Shown: in pieces, positions 43,375-64,000 of the stretch | Layout of the letters: every line of letters starts with the position of its first letter | How positions within the stretch are numbered: the first letter of the stretch is position 1 | Assembly (NCBI RefSeq): GCF_019175285.1 | Contig: NC_056529.1 | Coordinates: 19,710,673 to 19,774,672, forward strand | DNA: 64,000 nt | Direction of reading: 5' to 3' | Source: Sceloporus undulatus | Lineage: Eukaryota; Chordata; Lepidosauria; Squamata; Phrynosomatidae | Translations under genes and position numbers: made by a program | Notes under the pieces: generated by a model | The model's input: only the letters and a program-made list of their open reading frames with translations | The model's database searches: none | What the model was told of the DNA's origin: nothing

Positions 43375-43704
43375 CTCACCTTCCGCCCAGGAAGAGCCCG
43401 GCTCCGAGTGTCCTCTAAGCGCCGAGAGCGAGGACGCCGGAAGGAAGCGGAAGCCGCAGGGAGAAACAGAAAAGGAGACCGGAAGCGGAAACGCACGGCA
43501 CGACGACTCCGCCCCCTTCCCTCAGCAGTTTAGGAATAGACTCCCGCCGCGAAGCACGACGGGAAATAGGAGCGCACAGCGAAACTTGTCTAGGACGTTT
43601 CTAGGAACCATAGAGACTTCCGGTTTTTGCGACACTCCGTGCTCCTTTACGGCCCAAAACCGGAAGCGACTGTTTTTGTAGCTGCAGACGCTGCAGCAGC
43701 AGCC
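43375..43704. promoter_or_regulatory. CpG-rich bidirectional promoter of COX4I1 and EMC8
   Basis: This block is far richer in CG dinucleotides than its surroundings and lies between the two divergent first exons. It has several ETS-type cores (CCGGAAG) at about 43438-43452, 43479-43490, 43617-43625 (inverted, CTTCCGG) and 43663-43669. Mammalian COX4 promoters are known to bind GABP/NRF-2 at repeated GGAA sites, which fits. No TATA box was seen. Confidence 0.8.
43380..43470 (-). other. COX4I1: COX4I1 untranslated exon 1 (left border seen, right border estimated)
   Basis: A strong donor GGCGGAAG/gtgagg on the minus strand has gt at 43379-43378, so the exon ends at 43380. The upstream limit lies in the CpG-rich shared promoter and is only estimated. 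The 1.3-kb intron from here to the ATG exon holds the 34-bp minisatellite. Confidence 0.6.
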
Positions 43705-53314
<9,610 letters not shown>

Positions 53315-54645
53315 GGAGGCTCCCACTGACTTGACTTACTGGCATTTCCAGCAGTGCTGAAGAAGAGGAAATGGAAAGCGGGGGGGGGGGGGGTGCAAAA
53401 AGATTTTGAATGTCAATAGAATACCCATGGTTCCTTCTGATGGAAAGCCAATGAGTAAGATTCATCCCTTGCAAAAGGATGTGTCACTATGCAGTCAAAT
53501 CTTTTTAATGGGAATCCTTGGACTATCGACTGTAGTTCCCAAGCTCCTTTGTGGACTTCCACACACACTCGCAGCCTCCTCTCACAATACATTGCTGTAA
53601 CGTTTCGAATCAGGAACTAGATCTGCTTGTCCAAACTATTCAGATTAAAAAGTTTTGACTAACCTTTTATAACCTTTAGAGAGTAATTTTTTTAAAAAAA
53701 GAAATTTATCGAATATCTTTCAGAGTTAAGCGCTAGTTTTTATTTTTTAAAAAGACTGATTATCTAAGCTCTTAGTGAAAACGATGTGGCCATTTTGAGA
53801 GCTGCCGTTCTCAAGTGCAACCTGCTGGATGTTGTGCACCACTGTATATGTTGCTAGGACATGCTGCACATGGAGAAGAAAATAATAGCCTGACAAGCAA
53901 TACTTTTTGTCCTCGGATGCTGCCAAGTTTCTCAGTCATTCTGAGAATGCTGTGGTTTTTCTGCCTGTCAGACTCAAAATGTTACGTGAGCCCATTGGGT
54001 TTCATCTTGAATGACTTGCCCATTCCATGCTTTTGACACATCATGGCTTGTTCGGAGAAGGTGAATGAGCTCTAGGCTCGTTCTTCCTTTATTCCTGTTT
54101 TAAAGGTTTTTCTCTTTAACTCTAGGGCTGAAAAATCTTATAACTTCTTCCATGCTTGGGTAAACATGCATCCATCTAGAAAGAGAAGTTTCAGTTGCGG
54201 TGTTCAATTCTTGACATTTTACTGTCTGCACTCATTGTTGTGAGCAAACCTCGGAAAGAGTTATTGGTGGACTACAGCTCCCATCCATGTTGGTTGGGAA
54301 ACTTGGGATTTGTATTTCATTAAGGTGGGTCTTGTTATGGGCATGAGCAGCTTTTAGCCTTGGATACAGCCTCTTCCCCTTTGCCTTTACCCTCCCTCCA
54401 CTTGTGAAGGAATGGGAAGCTACCATTCTTGGTTTTGCAACTAAAACCACTTTTGATTTTGTTCAGCTTTCCACTTATAATCCAATTCACACAAACTGTA
54501 GGTTGCCTGGCTCCAATAACTGCTCACTATGGTTTGCTATACTCCTAAGAAGAAGGGAATGCTTAAGACATTTGATCATTGCATCTGACCGCAGCTCTTG
54601 TGAGTAAATATACCTGCATATGTGAATTGTAGCAACTCTTAATGC

Positions 54646-54785
54646 AGAGATGCCCAAACTCTGGCATTCCAGGTGTTTTGGACTTCACCTCCCAGAATTC
54701 CAAGCAATTGGCCAAGATGGCTGAGGCTTCTGGGAGCTGAAGTCCAAAACACCTGGAAGACGAGCGTTTGGGAATCACTGCTCTA
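54646..54785. mobile_element. Fold-back MITE family D
   Basis: CCAGGTGTTTTGGACTTCA is mirrored by TGAAGTCCAAAACACCTGG. Inside the EMC8 3' UTR, so it would form a hairpin in the mRNA. Confidence 0.88.
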
Positions 54786-55646
54786 AAGTGTGCTTTGAAA
54801 AGAATCGCCAAACCCACAAACTCAATAGTCACCCCTCTTTTCTATGCTGCATTGAAAGTATTAAGAGTTGCACACCCCTCGCAGCTTTGGGTCTTTCATA
54901 AGAGATACTCCTTTTTTGTTTCATGAAATAAAACAGTTATGCTTATTACTGAAAGAAAAATAAAAAAAGACAAAACATCCGGTGCTGAATAAAATAGATT
55001 TAGGAATTGCTTATAAGCAGCTGACACATTCTGAAGCACTTTGTCTACATAAACTGAAGCTCTTAAAAAATAATCTGGTGCCAAACACGGCTATTTCCCT
55101 GTTACGATAAAACTTACTCTCTGGTTTGAATGTTATCATGCTGTAGAAAAAAGGTCCATATGTTTGGTGTTGATTGTTTTTAATAATCTCAGCTCATGAA
55201 AGAGTAGTATTTCACTCTGAAATGTGCCAGGTCATTACAATGAATTGTTGAATCTGTTTTATTCAGCGTTGGATGTCTTGTCTTCTTTTTCTTCCTAACT
55301 TGGTGCTGTTTCCTCTGCATCGTTGACACTTAGTACAGACCCAGTTTGGTCCATTCAGAATAGACTTGTAATGTATTGATCTTGTAGTTTAAAGGAGTCT
55401 TATTTTTTTCGGTACTGCTTACATGTGCTGCTTTTACTTTTTTAAGTTTGCCTCTTGATGGAGATATGTGGCATCTTCTTGTTATTTTATATGTATTTAT
55501 TTGTCTTTTTCTACTCCTCCGGACTGTATGAGCGTAACCTTTATAACATACTACATGTTAAGCAGTAACAGTTTGAGATTTCTTGTTGAACGAAACTTAT
55601 TTAACTGACTACATGTGCTTTCTTGCCTTCCCCCCGTCATCTTGAA

Positions 55647-55652
55647 AATAAA
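55647..55652 (+). terminator. EMC8: EMC8 polyadenylation signal
   Basis: AATAAA in the context GAAAATAAAATCG, followed by T-rich then GT-rich sequence (ggtgacctgtgag). Confidence 0.65.
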
Positions 55653-55789
55653 ATCGATGAAATTAGTTTTGGATTTCTAAGGTGACCTGTGAGTCTGAGC
55701 ATCAAAACCAGTCATTACTAGAGCAGACTTCAATGCGACATCAAGCCAAAGCCTGAAAACGTTGCTTTTTAGACTACAGACTAATCAAT

Positions 55790-55987
55790 GGTGCAGAAAT
55801 AATGCAGTTTGACACCACTTTAACTGCCATGGCACAATGCTATGTAATTTTGGGATTTGTAGTTTGGTGAGCTGTTTAGCCTTCTCTGTGAGAGAGCTTT
55901 GGTGCCACAACAAACTACAAATCCCAGGATTCCAGAGGATGGATCCATGACACTTAAAGTGGTGTCAAGCTGCATTATTTCTACAGC
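55790..55987. mobile_element. Fold-back MITE family A
   Basis: GGTGCAGAAATAATGCAGTT and the reverse arm ending ATTATTTCTACAG, about 120 bp beyond the EMC8 poly(A) site. Confidence 0.87.
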
Positions 55988-56629
55988 TCCCACAATCTCC
56001 CAGTGAGCATGGTCCCTGGATGTATGGCTGAAGGATCCTGAGAGTAACCTTTCTACACTCTTTCTCTAGTTGCATAAGATGGAGAAATCTCCCTAATGTG
56101 GGAGATTTGGAGTTGATATTTATTTAGAAGACAAAACAGAATCTTCCATTCAAATGGTGTTTTGCTTTGTTCTTTTAATCTGGGGTTGCTGCTTTTAAGA
56201 TCTGTGCACTCTGAAAACAGGGTTTGGTTCGCCTACATCTTGGCCCAGCCTGGACTTGGCTGAGCTGCCCTGCCTCTCTGTTTAATGATCTTAGAACCTC
56301 TGGTAATGCCAAATGATGAGTGTATGTATGGGAGAGTTTTATAGGGTGGCAACTTGTGGTTTTATTGTCAACTGGGAAACATTTTACAGGTAGGAATGTT
56401 GCTTGCCTTGCATTTAAACTCAAAGAGTTTTGAAATTGATTGCTGAGAAAAGAGCCGAAGACACCTCCCATCCTTGCAGATGGAAGAAGGAAGCAGAGAG
56501 TAGGAATACGGTAAGTGGTTTTCCCGCAATTGGAGGGATGTGAAGCGCTGGTCTCTCAGGGATCCTTATCTATATACTTTTAAAAATTAATACATGACCT
56601 GGGATTATTGAATGAACGGTGGGAATAAA

Positions 56630-56727
56630 TATCAGGAATAAACTCTGCTAGAACATGGCCACAGAGCCCAAAAACCCCACAAAAAAATATGGATGCTGGC
56701 CATGAAAGCCTTCAATTTCCCATTTTA
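56630..56727 (+). mobile_element. Second copy of the 6490-type repeat, 3' part
   Basis: ATCAGGAATAAACTCTGCTA, GAACATGGCCACAGAGCCC, ATGGATGCTGGCCATGAAAG. Confidence 0.7.
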
Positions 56728-57033
56728 ACATTCCTCCCAAACCCCAAAGACACCCTGCCCCATAAACTAGCGCTTTCTTCACCATCGGTGGTCCATATAT
56801 CTCATTACTGTCTACACTTATATGTGTGTATATTTTAGCTTTACTGACATGGTTCCAGAAATTCAAGGGACTGGATCCTCATTAAATCAGCTGAGGTTCG
56901 TTCCCATTGAAACTGATGGGACTCCAGTCATTCTGTCCCACTGGTTTCAGATGGGATCTAATATTTCAGCTAATCTCACTCAGGTCCAACCCAAGTCTTA
57001 ATTTCCCAAGGCTGTGATGTTGAATGAGGCTGT

Positions 57034-57201
57034 CAGATTGAAAACAAGGCTGGACTTCTGAACCTTTAATAGTTGTGCAGAAGAGGGAATTTCAGCAGGT
57101 GTTGCTTGTTACCTGATTGCATGACAAGCAACACCTGAAATGCCCATTCTGCACAACAGTTAAAGGCACAGGAGCCCTTTCTAGTTTTTAATCTGGCAAC
57201 G
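57034..57201. mobile_element. Fold-back MITE family C
   Basis: GTGCAGAAGAGGGAATTTCA, then CAGGTGTTGCTTGTTACCTG, then the reverse arm. Similar to 61691-61864. Confidence 0.8.
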
Positions 57202-57390
57202 TTACTCTTGATCCCTCCCAGGGAAGGGCAAACTGCCTTTGCTGGAGATTGTCAGGATCTCTGGCATTGTTTAACATCAAGAAAACATACTTTTATTTAT
57301 ATTTTTCCAAACCAGGGAGTGACATCTAACCACTTTTAGTTTTGTTGAGGGTTGGAAGTCATTTGTCAGCAATCTGTGCAGCTCCTTAGA

Positions 57391-57535
57391 GCAGTGATTC
57401 CCAAACTGTGGTCTTCGGGGTGTTTTGGACTTTTAACTCCCAAAAGCCCTAGCCAGTTTGGCCAGCAGTCAGGAATTCTGGGGGTTGGACATCCAAAACT
57501 TCTGGAGAACCAAAGTTTGGGAAACACTGCCTTAG
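57391..57535. mobile_element. Fold-back MITE family D
   Basis: GATTCCCAAACTGTGGTCTT is mirrored by ACCAAAGTTTGGGAAAC; GTGTTTTGGAC inside. Confidence 0.85.
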
Positions 57536-58890
57536 AGGGTCCCAGGGGGAGAAAGTTCACCCCTAAATCCATCTCAGTTGCCACACAGCAGTAGCAGATT
57601 TCAAACAGGGTGGTCCTGACCATGTCTAAAGATGTTAGGGATTAAATTTGGGGCCTTTTGCATGCATCACGCTTGCTCTCCTACAAAGCAAGGATAGTCT
57701 CTGCTACCAGAGCTGTTTTGCTTTCTGCTCATATGTACATTTCATTCAGAACAGTGCTGGGCGCGTACCTGAATGAACATAGCCATTCTGGCCTCAGATC
57801 TACACAAGGCGAACCCAAATCCCAAGCCTTAGCTGCAGCGTTCCTGGAAACTCATTAGGAGCATCATAATGCATCATTGATCCGCTGTCTCCTGCTGCAA
57901 CTGTAAAAAGCTGTGGTCATCAACTGATTAACAACAGAATATAGATGCCCAAGCAAGGCCTGTGCAACCGCAGTGAATCACACTCCACCGCCGCAGCCTT
58001 CCCCCAGGTAGAAAGGAGTTGTAGTTTCCTTGGAAATAGTTGGACCTGTTGATTAGGAAGGGGAATGAGAGACCTTGTTCCAGACGTCAGTATGTTTGTC
58101 TAGTCGTTATGCGGCAATCAGAAGCGTGCTTGTATGTGTATTTGTATGCATGTCTTGTTGCAGGAGCTGCCCTTACAATTTTATGGTATCCAAAGAGAGA
58201 ACCATGTTCTGTTCTAGCACAAAAAAGACATGAAGGAATCCAGTCGCACCTTTGAGACTTGGAAGAAGATATTTCGAGCATCAGCTTTGGGGACTGTCCC
58301 TGCTTATTCTAGCCGGGGCCCTTACCTTTCCAAGAGCTGGAGATGATCAACAGGTGAGATTTCAGGCATGCAGCAACCATCGAAAGTTTCTTCTGCAATT
58401 GTTTCTTGATTTAAAAATCAAAAGATTAGATCATACCTAGCAATCTTGTTTTTGAGGACTATTGAGTCAATACATATTCCTCATTATTAGGGTCGAATTG
58501 TTCTAGCTTGCACATTGCTACGTCCAAAGTAAGGCAGTCTCAGTTCAGTCATCTTCATTTCTAGGGTGAGTTCAGGCTTGATCTGCTCTTGCAGCCAGTT
58601 GTTTGTGGATGTCTGAACCAGCAGGGGATTAAACCAGAAGGCCTTTGTGTGCTATTTATAATTGTATGTACTCTGGCACCATATAGACTCCTTTCCTAAC
58701 ACTCCTGAAAGCCTTTATTGTCCCAAAAGTTACAAAGGACTTCTGTAGCATCTTTGAGATGACCTGGGGAAAAGACATTCCTCGCATGAATTGCATCTGA
58801 TGGAGGTGGACTGGAGCACATGCAAGTTTGTGCTTGAAATTTCTTGGCTTTCATTCTGGTGGCACCCGCATGTCTGTGTGTCTGTGATGC

Positions 58891-59100
58891 TGGTTGTGTG
58901 CCATCAAGTTGTTTCCAACTTATGGTGACCCTAAGGCTAACCTATCACGGGTTTTCTTGGCACGTTTCTTCAGAGTGGGTTTGCCACTATCCTCTGAGGC
59001 TGAGAGAGTGAGTCTTGTCCAGGGTCACCCAATGGGTTTCCATGGCCAAGCCAGGATTCAAACCTTGGCCTTGGAGTCAGTCCAACACTCATAGTGGCAT
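58891..59100 (-). mobile_element. tRNA-derived SINE
   Basis: Reverse orientation; GGTTGTGTGCCATCAAGTTG at its tail side. A tetranucleotide (TCTA)n run follows at 59110. Confidence 0.85.
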
Positions 59101-59154
59101 AGTGTGTGTTTCTATCTATCTATCCATCCATCTATCCAAACACACACACACACA

Positions 59155-59370
59155 GCCCAGAAACTCTAAAAGCCCCAGATCCCTTCTAGCCTTGGAAACT
59201 AAGCAGGATCAGCCCTGGTTAGTACTTGGAGGGGAAACCACCAGGGAATCTCAGGTGCTGCAGGCTATATTTCAGAGGAAGGAACTGGCAAAATCACTTC
59301 TTGAGTATTCATTGCTTATGGAAACCCTATGAAATTCATGGGGTCACCATAAGTTGACAGGCAACACAAG
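59155..59370 (+). mobile_element. 5S-rRNA-derived SINE, full length
   Basis: The best-kept copy: GGAAACTAAGCAGGATCAGC, CCTGGTTAGTACTTGGAGGG and CAGGTGCTGCAGGCT follow the 5S order. The tail ends GGTCACCATAAGTTGACAGG. Confidence 0.9.
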
Positions 59371-59689
59371 GACTGCAACTGGCATGTTTTACCTAACAGC
59401 ATCTACAATTTTCCTAATGCAAAAGCAGGGAGGGTTGGGTTTTCTTTGTTTTAGAGGCTCACTGTTCTCTGCCAAACCAAGGGGTTTGTGGCCTCCCAAA
59501 GGACTGAGGCCTCCTGGCCCTCAGGGGAAGTCCCTTTTTATTTTGCTAAGGGACTTTACATTCCCTGGACTTAAAAACACTTTCTTTCACTTGCAAATGA
59601 TGCCTTCCTGCATGGCAAGAGGGGTTGACTACCTATACTCTCAGGGTCCCTTCCAGCTCCAAGATTCCCCCTTGCTCTCTGTGTAGTAA

Positions 59690-60150
59690 AACCAGAGCTG
59701 CAGCAGCCAGCCCTTCTCAGCTGGCCCCCCTCCACCTGCAAGGCAGCCCTTGGCAGGTACCATGCCAGCCAAAGCCAGCCTCGTTGGGCAGGCATTGCGG
59801 CTGCTGAGAGGAGGCTGGAGCAAAGAAGGAGGGATGGAGAAGAGGAGGGGGGAGCTGCCTTTCCCCTCCCCACTCCCTGGGGCTGGTCCCCTGCCCTGGC
59901 ATCAAGAAGATGCCAGCCTCCCTGGCCCTGCCGCTTGCCAGCTGGCCTCTGCCTGCCTCCTTTCTCCCGGGGCTGGGGCTGGGGCAGGCAGGGAGGGATG
60001 CCTAGGGCTGCAGTTGGGAGCAGAAGCGGATGCGGAGCTAGGATGCTCCTGGAGTGGGACCCCTGAAGGACCAGCAGCAGCTTGCAGTGCACCGGGAAAG
60101 GGTGAGTCTGGCCCCCCAAAAGCAGCTCCCAATCTTGGAGGGTGAAGTTT
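59690..60150 (+). other. GC-rich patch ending in a strong donor, possible first exon
   Basis: GC content rises sharply here. GGGAAAG/GTGAGTCTGG at 60093-60110 is a near-perfect 5' splice site. CpG content is only moderate. It lies downstream of EMC8, where mammals have C16orf74 and GINS2. No protein motif is seen. Confidence 0.3.
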
Positions 60151-60235
60151 CTATTCCCCCTCCTCTCTGTCCCGGCTTTCCTGCAAGCTCCAAAGCCAAG
60201 AACCAAAGCAAAGGAGCCCCTAGCATACCTGCCTG

Positions 60236-60255
60236 TCTTCCTCTTTTCTTTCTTT

Positions 60256-60291
<36 letters not shown>

Positions 60292-60683
60292 TTCTTCTTT
60301 CCTTTTCCTTCCTTCCTCTTTTTCCTTTCTTTTTTTCTTTCTTTTTCTCCTTGCTTCCTTCCTTTTCCTTTCTTTTTTCTTCCTTCCTCTTTTTCTTTTT
60401 TCCCTTCCTTCCTTTCCTTCCTTCTTTTTCTCCCTTCCTTCCTTTTTCTTTCCTCCTTCTTTCTTTCTCTCCTTCCTTCCCTCCCTTTCTTCCCCCTCCT
60501 CCTTTTTATCCCTTTTTATCTTCCTTCCTTTTTCTTTCCCCTTCCTGCCTCACTTCTTTCTTTCTTTCTTTCTTTCCCTTAATTCCTTCCTTCCTTTTTC
60601 TCTCTCCCTTCCTTTCATACACTCATCTTTCCTTTTTCTTTCCTCCTCCTCCCTCCCTCCCTCCCTCCCTCCTTCCTTCTTTT
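60236..60683 (+). repeat. Long polypyrimidine tract
   Basis: About 450 bp of C and T with only scattered purines, made of CTTT, CCTT and CCCT runs. It opens long but meaningless reading frames of F, L, S and P. Confidence 0.95.
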
Positions 60684-60689
60684 TTGGGG

Positions 60690-61690
60690 GAGTCATGGCT
60701 TTAGACATCCTTTTTTACTGTCTTCACAGTTGTTTTCCAAACACTGTTTTAACTTAACCTATTTAATTCAGAGAAGGGTGTTGCTGTTGGGATTTTTTGT
60801 CTGCTGAAATTGTTTTACATCTCTCCCTCTGTGCTTCTACACATCTTCTGCCCTGAGCTCTCATGATGCCGGACAAGAGGGAAATATATTAATAAATGAA
60901 TGCAGAAATGTGGGTCTTGGGCAGGGAAGGAAGGGCCAGGGGAAGCCCTCAGGTGCCTGCCTGCTTCTCTGCTTCTCTCCTCTCTTTAGCTTTGCTTTCA
61001 TTCTGGGGGTTACAAAGGGTACCACTGATCAACCCACCAACCCCTCCAAAAAACAGACAGCTTGTAGAACTGGCTGAGGAAGAAGTTGAACCTATTTATT
61101 TCTCCATCTTACTCCAAGAACTTGGCCTCCATTGCTCCGAACCCATTCTGCCTGGCTGCAGTAACTTTTCCCAATGAGATCTGTTGTTGTTGTCATCTCC
61201 AGTGCTTCCCAGAGCTGGAAGCACTTCACCAATATTGTTATCATACCCTCAATCTCTCCCCCCCCCCAATCCTGGAGGGTAGGTAGATGCTATTATTCTC
61301 ATACAGCAGAAGTGGAGACCAAGGCTGAGACTGACTTCCTTGATGGAGGTTTCATTCGAACCCAGGACTCCCAGGTTGCCACACAACACCACACCCAACT
61401 TGTCATTGGTACGGATGCAAAGTTGGACAGGTTTGTGGGAAATGTGCTTCCTTTGGGATGGAGATAAACTCAGGGTTGCAAGTCGGATATTGGAATAGTT
61501 GGATATTGGAATAACTGTGAGCATCAGGATGGTGGTGCAGGGAGGAAACAGTCTTCATTCAAACTTTAAGTGCCATTGGATTGAGCCAAAAGCTAAAATC
61601 CTATACACTTTTAAGCACAGAATAAATATATGCCTGCTGTAGTTACACTGGACTCTGCAGCTGAGCAGCCAACCACTCTATAGACTAGAG
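60690..61690. other. Intergenic stretch, nothing recognised
   Basis: Unique-looking sequence with a short C run at 61259-61267. No exon supported. Confidence 0.5.
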
Positions 61691-61864
61691 TTGCCAAACT
61701 GAAAACTGGAGAGAGCTCCTGTCCCTTTACTGATGGTGCAGAAGAGGGGATTTCAGCAGGTGATACTTGTTACCTGGTTGTGTGACAAGCAGCACCATCT
61801 GAATTTCCCTCTTCTATACAACCTTTAAAGGGACAGGAGCCCTTTCCAGTTTCCACTTTGGCAA
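61691..61864. mobile_element. Fold-back MITE family C
   Basis: AGCTCCTGTCCCTTTA at the left is mirrored by TAAAGGGACAGGAGC at the right, with TTGCCAAA and TTTGGCAA at the outer ends. Confidence 0.85.
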
Positions 61865-62235
61865 TCCTACTACAGACACCACAGCCTTCAGAACCAACTG
61901 TGCAACCATCCGTTCACTCTGTCTCCAAGAACCAGTGACTCGACTGTGTGTCTTCTTGTGGCACAATTTGCTAATGTAGGGACCACACTTAGACTTACAA
62001 TTTTTGCACTAGCATCATGCCCCAACAGGGTTGGACAAGAGCAAAGAACGGACCTAATCCACTGATGTTATCAAGACGTTTTCCTGCTGAATCCAAAGAG
62101 GAAAATGTTGAAGATTCTGTGGAATGGAAACCCATAGGAGGCCTAGGCTAAGTTAGGGAGTACAAGCTAAACCATGTGTCTCTTACTGCTCTGTCCTTCA
62201 AAAGAGGAGAATGGTGGGGGGCTCAGGAAAAACCA

Positions 62236-62264
62236 ATAATAATAATAATAATAATTTTATATGC
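62236..62264. repeat. (AAT)n microsatellite
   Basis: Seven AAT units, followed by TTTTATATGCCACTTTT. Confidence 0.95.
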
Positions 62265-62349
62265 CACTTTTATAGGTGGCTCACAGCATTAGATAAAACA
62301 ACATACAGTTAAAATATGTCCCATTATAGGATAAGTCCTAACATAGGAA

Positions 62350-62396
62350 TACATAGAATCATAGAGTTGGAAGAGACCACAAGGGCCATCCAGGTG
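62350..62396 (-). mobile_element. CR1 tail fragment
   Basis: Only the last 45 bp of a CR1 (ATAGAATCATAGAGTTGGAA to GGGCCATCCAG). Confidence 0.8.
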
Positions 62397-63461
62397 GTGC
62401 CATTGCTGACCACTAGGATCTGCTGCCTGAGGTTGCTGCCTCATGTAGGCTAATAGAAGGATGTGTTTCCCACTTCTCATCAGGTTGCAGAGAAGCTTAT
62501 GGGAAAAGTCGGGTATTTTTAAGGATATCTCCACAGGCAAATCTCCCCCGGAGTCTTTTTGCCCCACCTATCCATTGTGCAGCTTCCGTTACAAGACAAG
62601 AACGTACGCAGGGCCATTCCTCCGAGAAAATTAAGTGGTAAAAAAAGAGGATATTGATATTCACAGCCATTTTATGTGGCCTCATTGATTTCAGGTCTTA
62701 GCTTTGGCAAGGCAAGGGATTGTTTGCTTTCGTACACAGCAGCTGGACCAGGGAAGGCGAAAAGCTTACCAGTTTTTCTAAGGCTCTGGTGTCACCACCG
62801 GAATGGTCTCTCTTCCAAGGTCCAACGTCTTAATGCCCTTGGAAACCATCGTTCCAGAGTTGCCTTCTCAGTTGGCTCTAAAAACAGGAGGAACTGGGCC
62901 CATCATTGGCCGTTCGTATATCTTTATATTGATCGCTAGAAGAGAGGGGTGATTGTCCTAAGACAGAGCTGGCCCCACTACAGAACAGAATGAGGCAGCT
63001 GCCTCAGGTGGTATATTTGAAGCATCAGGAAAGAAGCAGCCAGCCTGTTGTTTCCTCTTGACTGGCTTTGTGTGCTATGGATCATAATCTGGATGGATGG
63101 ATTAGGTAGGAAGGCACAATTTTCAATTCTGCTTCAGAATTATCTTTGAGCAGACCAGATTGGGACACTTTTAATGATTGAATTTCTGCTGGTTGAGAAG
63201 AACAAAACTTCTGCCAGAAAACTAAGAGCCCTATACAGTATAAGACATCATCTTTACTAGGAACGGTGTAGTTTCATGCAGAAGTATGCAAACGTTTGAA
63301 GTTCACAGAACTCTTCACTGAACTGTGCAAGTCACATAGCTTTTCATATTTTCATAACCACTTCATTCGGTCAATTAAAAGATACAGGTTGGAATCCTGT
63401 TGGTTAACCCCAACTAGCGTAGACACATTAACTGAATGGCTGTTACCTATGTGTTGACTCA

Positions 63462-63516
63462 CCCGAAAAAAACACAAAACCCACCAATAGCCCGAAAAAC
63501 CCACAAAAACTATGTT
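63462..63516 (+). repeat. Short fragments of the 6490-type repeat
   Basis: Two runs of the CCCGAAAAACCCACAAAAAC motif, one imperfect, side by side. Confidence 0.55.
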
Positions 63517-63569
63517 GACTCACCATTCAGCAATTGTTTTAATGGGTCTAGTTGAGGCATACATACACG

Positions 63570-63758
63570 GTTGTTGTGCCCCTTCAGATCACTTCCAACT
63601 TATGGTGACCCTAAGCCGAACCTATCACAGTTTTTTTGGAGCTGAGAGTGTGTGACTTGCCCCAGGTAACCCAGTAGGTTTCCATGGCCAAGCAGGGAAC
63701 TAAACCCTGGTCTCCAGAGTTGTAGTCCAATGTTCAAACCACTGCAGCCTGTTGGCTT
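63570..63758 (-). mobile_element. tRNA-derived SINE, internally shortened
   Basis: Reverse orientation; lacks about 40 bp of the body. Confidence 0.82.
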
Positions 63759-64000
63759 TCCAACTTACATCTACTCAGGTCATTCTGGTTGTTGCAGAAG
63801 TCCAAATTCTCTACTGACTTGGCACAATTAACCCCTTCCCCAAACCCAGTTTTTTTTACCTGCAGCATCCTACCCACAGGACAACCATTTGCTGGCCAGT
63901 GAGAGTGGATGTGTGGAGGAGAAGCATCCAGCTATGTTCACAACACTGGTGTCATCTGCCAGGACCTTAGAAGGTCATACGGAAGATGCCTCGCTTTTGT

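Larger units (their letters stand above)
53315..55670 (+). other. EMC8: EMC8 3' untranslated region
   Basis: The sequence from the stop codon to the first well-placed AATAAA is about 2.35 kb, AT-rich in its second half and carrying one fold-back MITE at 54646-54785. The right edge is set about 20 bp after the signal at 55647-55652. Confidence 0.65.
61870..63460. other. Intergenic stretch, mostly unassigned
   Basis: Holds the (AAT)n run and a CR1 tail. The 87-codon frame at 62676-62939 has no recognised relatives. Confidence 0.45.

Noticed and set aside
43627-43704. Upstream in-frame start that would extend EMC8 by 26 residues
   Set aside because: The added [20 protein letters not shown] region has no counterpart in EMC8 and lies in the promoter; the ATG at 43705 fits the family.
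59165-59260. 5S rRNA gene
   Set aside because: The match is partial and followed by a SINE tail; no TTTT terminator at the proper place.
59571-60206. 211-codon open frame on the minus strand
   Set aside because: GC-rich DNA rarely has stops by chance; no domain, start context or splice evidence supports it.
60054-60704. Long open frames (216 and 146 codons) at 60.0-60.7 kb
   Set aside because: They are translations of the polypyrimidine tract (F, L, S, P only), an effect of composition.

Overview
The window is vertebrate nuclear DNA, almost certainly from a squamate reptile. My best guess is an iguanian lizard, but the sequence alone does not settle that. The evidence is split-gene structure with GT/AG introns, proteins that read like amniote orthologues, CR1 LINEs, RTE/BovB-type LINEs, many tRNA-derived SINEs with ACAACAAC tails, 5S-rRNA-derived SINEs, and hundreds-of-bp fold-back MITEs of the kind common in lizards.

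Four protein-coding genes were assembled exon by exon with matching splice phases. (1) IRF8, minus strand: coding exons 2-7 lie at 9319 down to 309, the last two exons fall beyond the left edge, and the promoter is near 11.5-11.7 kb. (2) A DUSP22/DUSP15-type dual-specificity phosphatase, minus strand, seven coding exons from 35306 down to 18738, 212 residues, apparently intact. (3) COX4I1, minus strand, coding exons 42044 down to 39121, 170 residues, with a 5' UTR exon ending at 43380. (4) EMC8, plus strand, five coding exons 43705 to 53314, 218 residues, 3' UTR to about 55670. COX4I1 and EMC8 are divergent and share a CpG-rich promoter with ETS-type sites. From 55.7 to 64 kb I see repeats, a 450-bp polypyrimidine tract and one GC-rich patch that could be a first exon, but no gene I can name.

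The most interesting feature is the gene order IRF8 - DUSP22-like - COX4I1 - EMC8. From memory, human 16q24 has IRF8-COX4I1-EMC8 with no DUSP, 6p25 has DUSP22-IRF4, 20q11 has COX4I2 and DUSP15, and 14q12 has IRF9 and EMC9. The window therefore looks like an ancestral cluster that still holds a DUSP member absent from the mammalian locus. The phosphatase keeps its catalytic Asp57, Cys88 and Arg94 and its N-myristoylation start.

Other points worth attention: a GAS element in the IRF8 promoter; two different minisatellites placed symmetrically in the first introns of COX4I1 and EMC8; two splice acceptors of the phosphatase gene built from repeat DNA; a repeat with a hammerhead-ribozyme-like core; an old duplicated segment inside the phosphatase introns; and nested SINE/MITE/CR1 insertions. 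Repeat boundaries are by eye and are good to roughly 5-20 bp.
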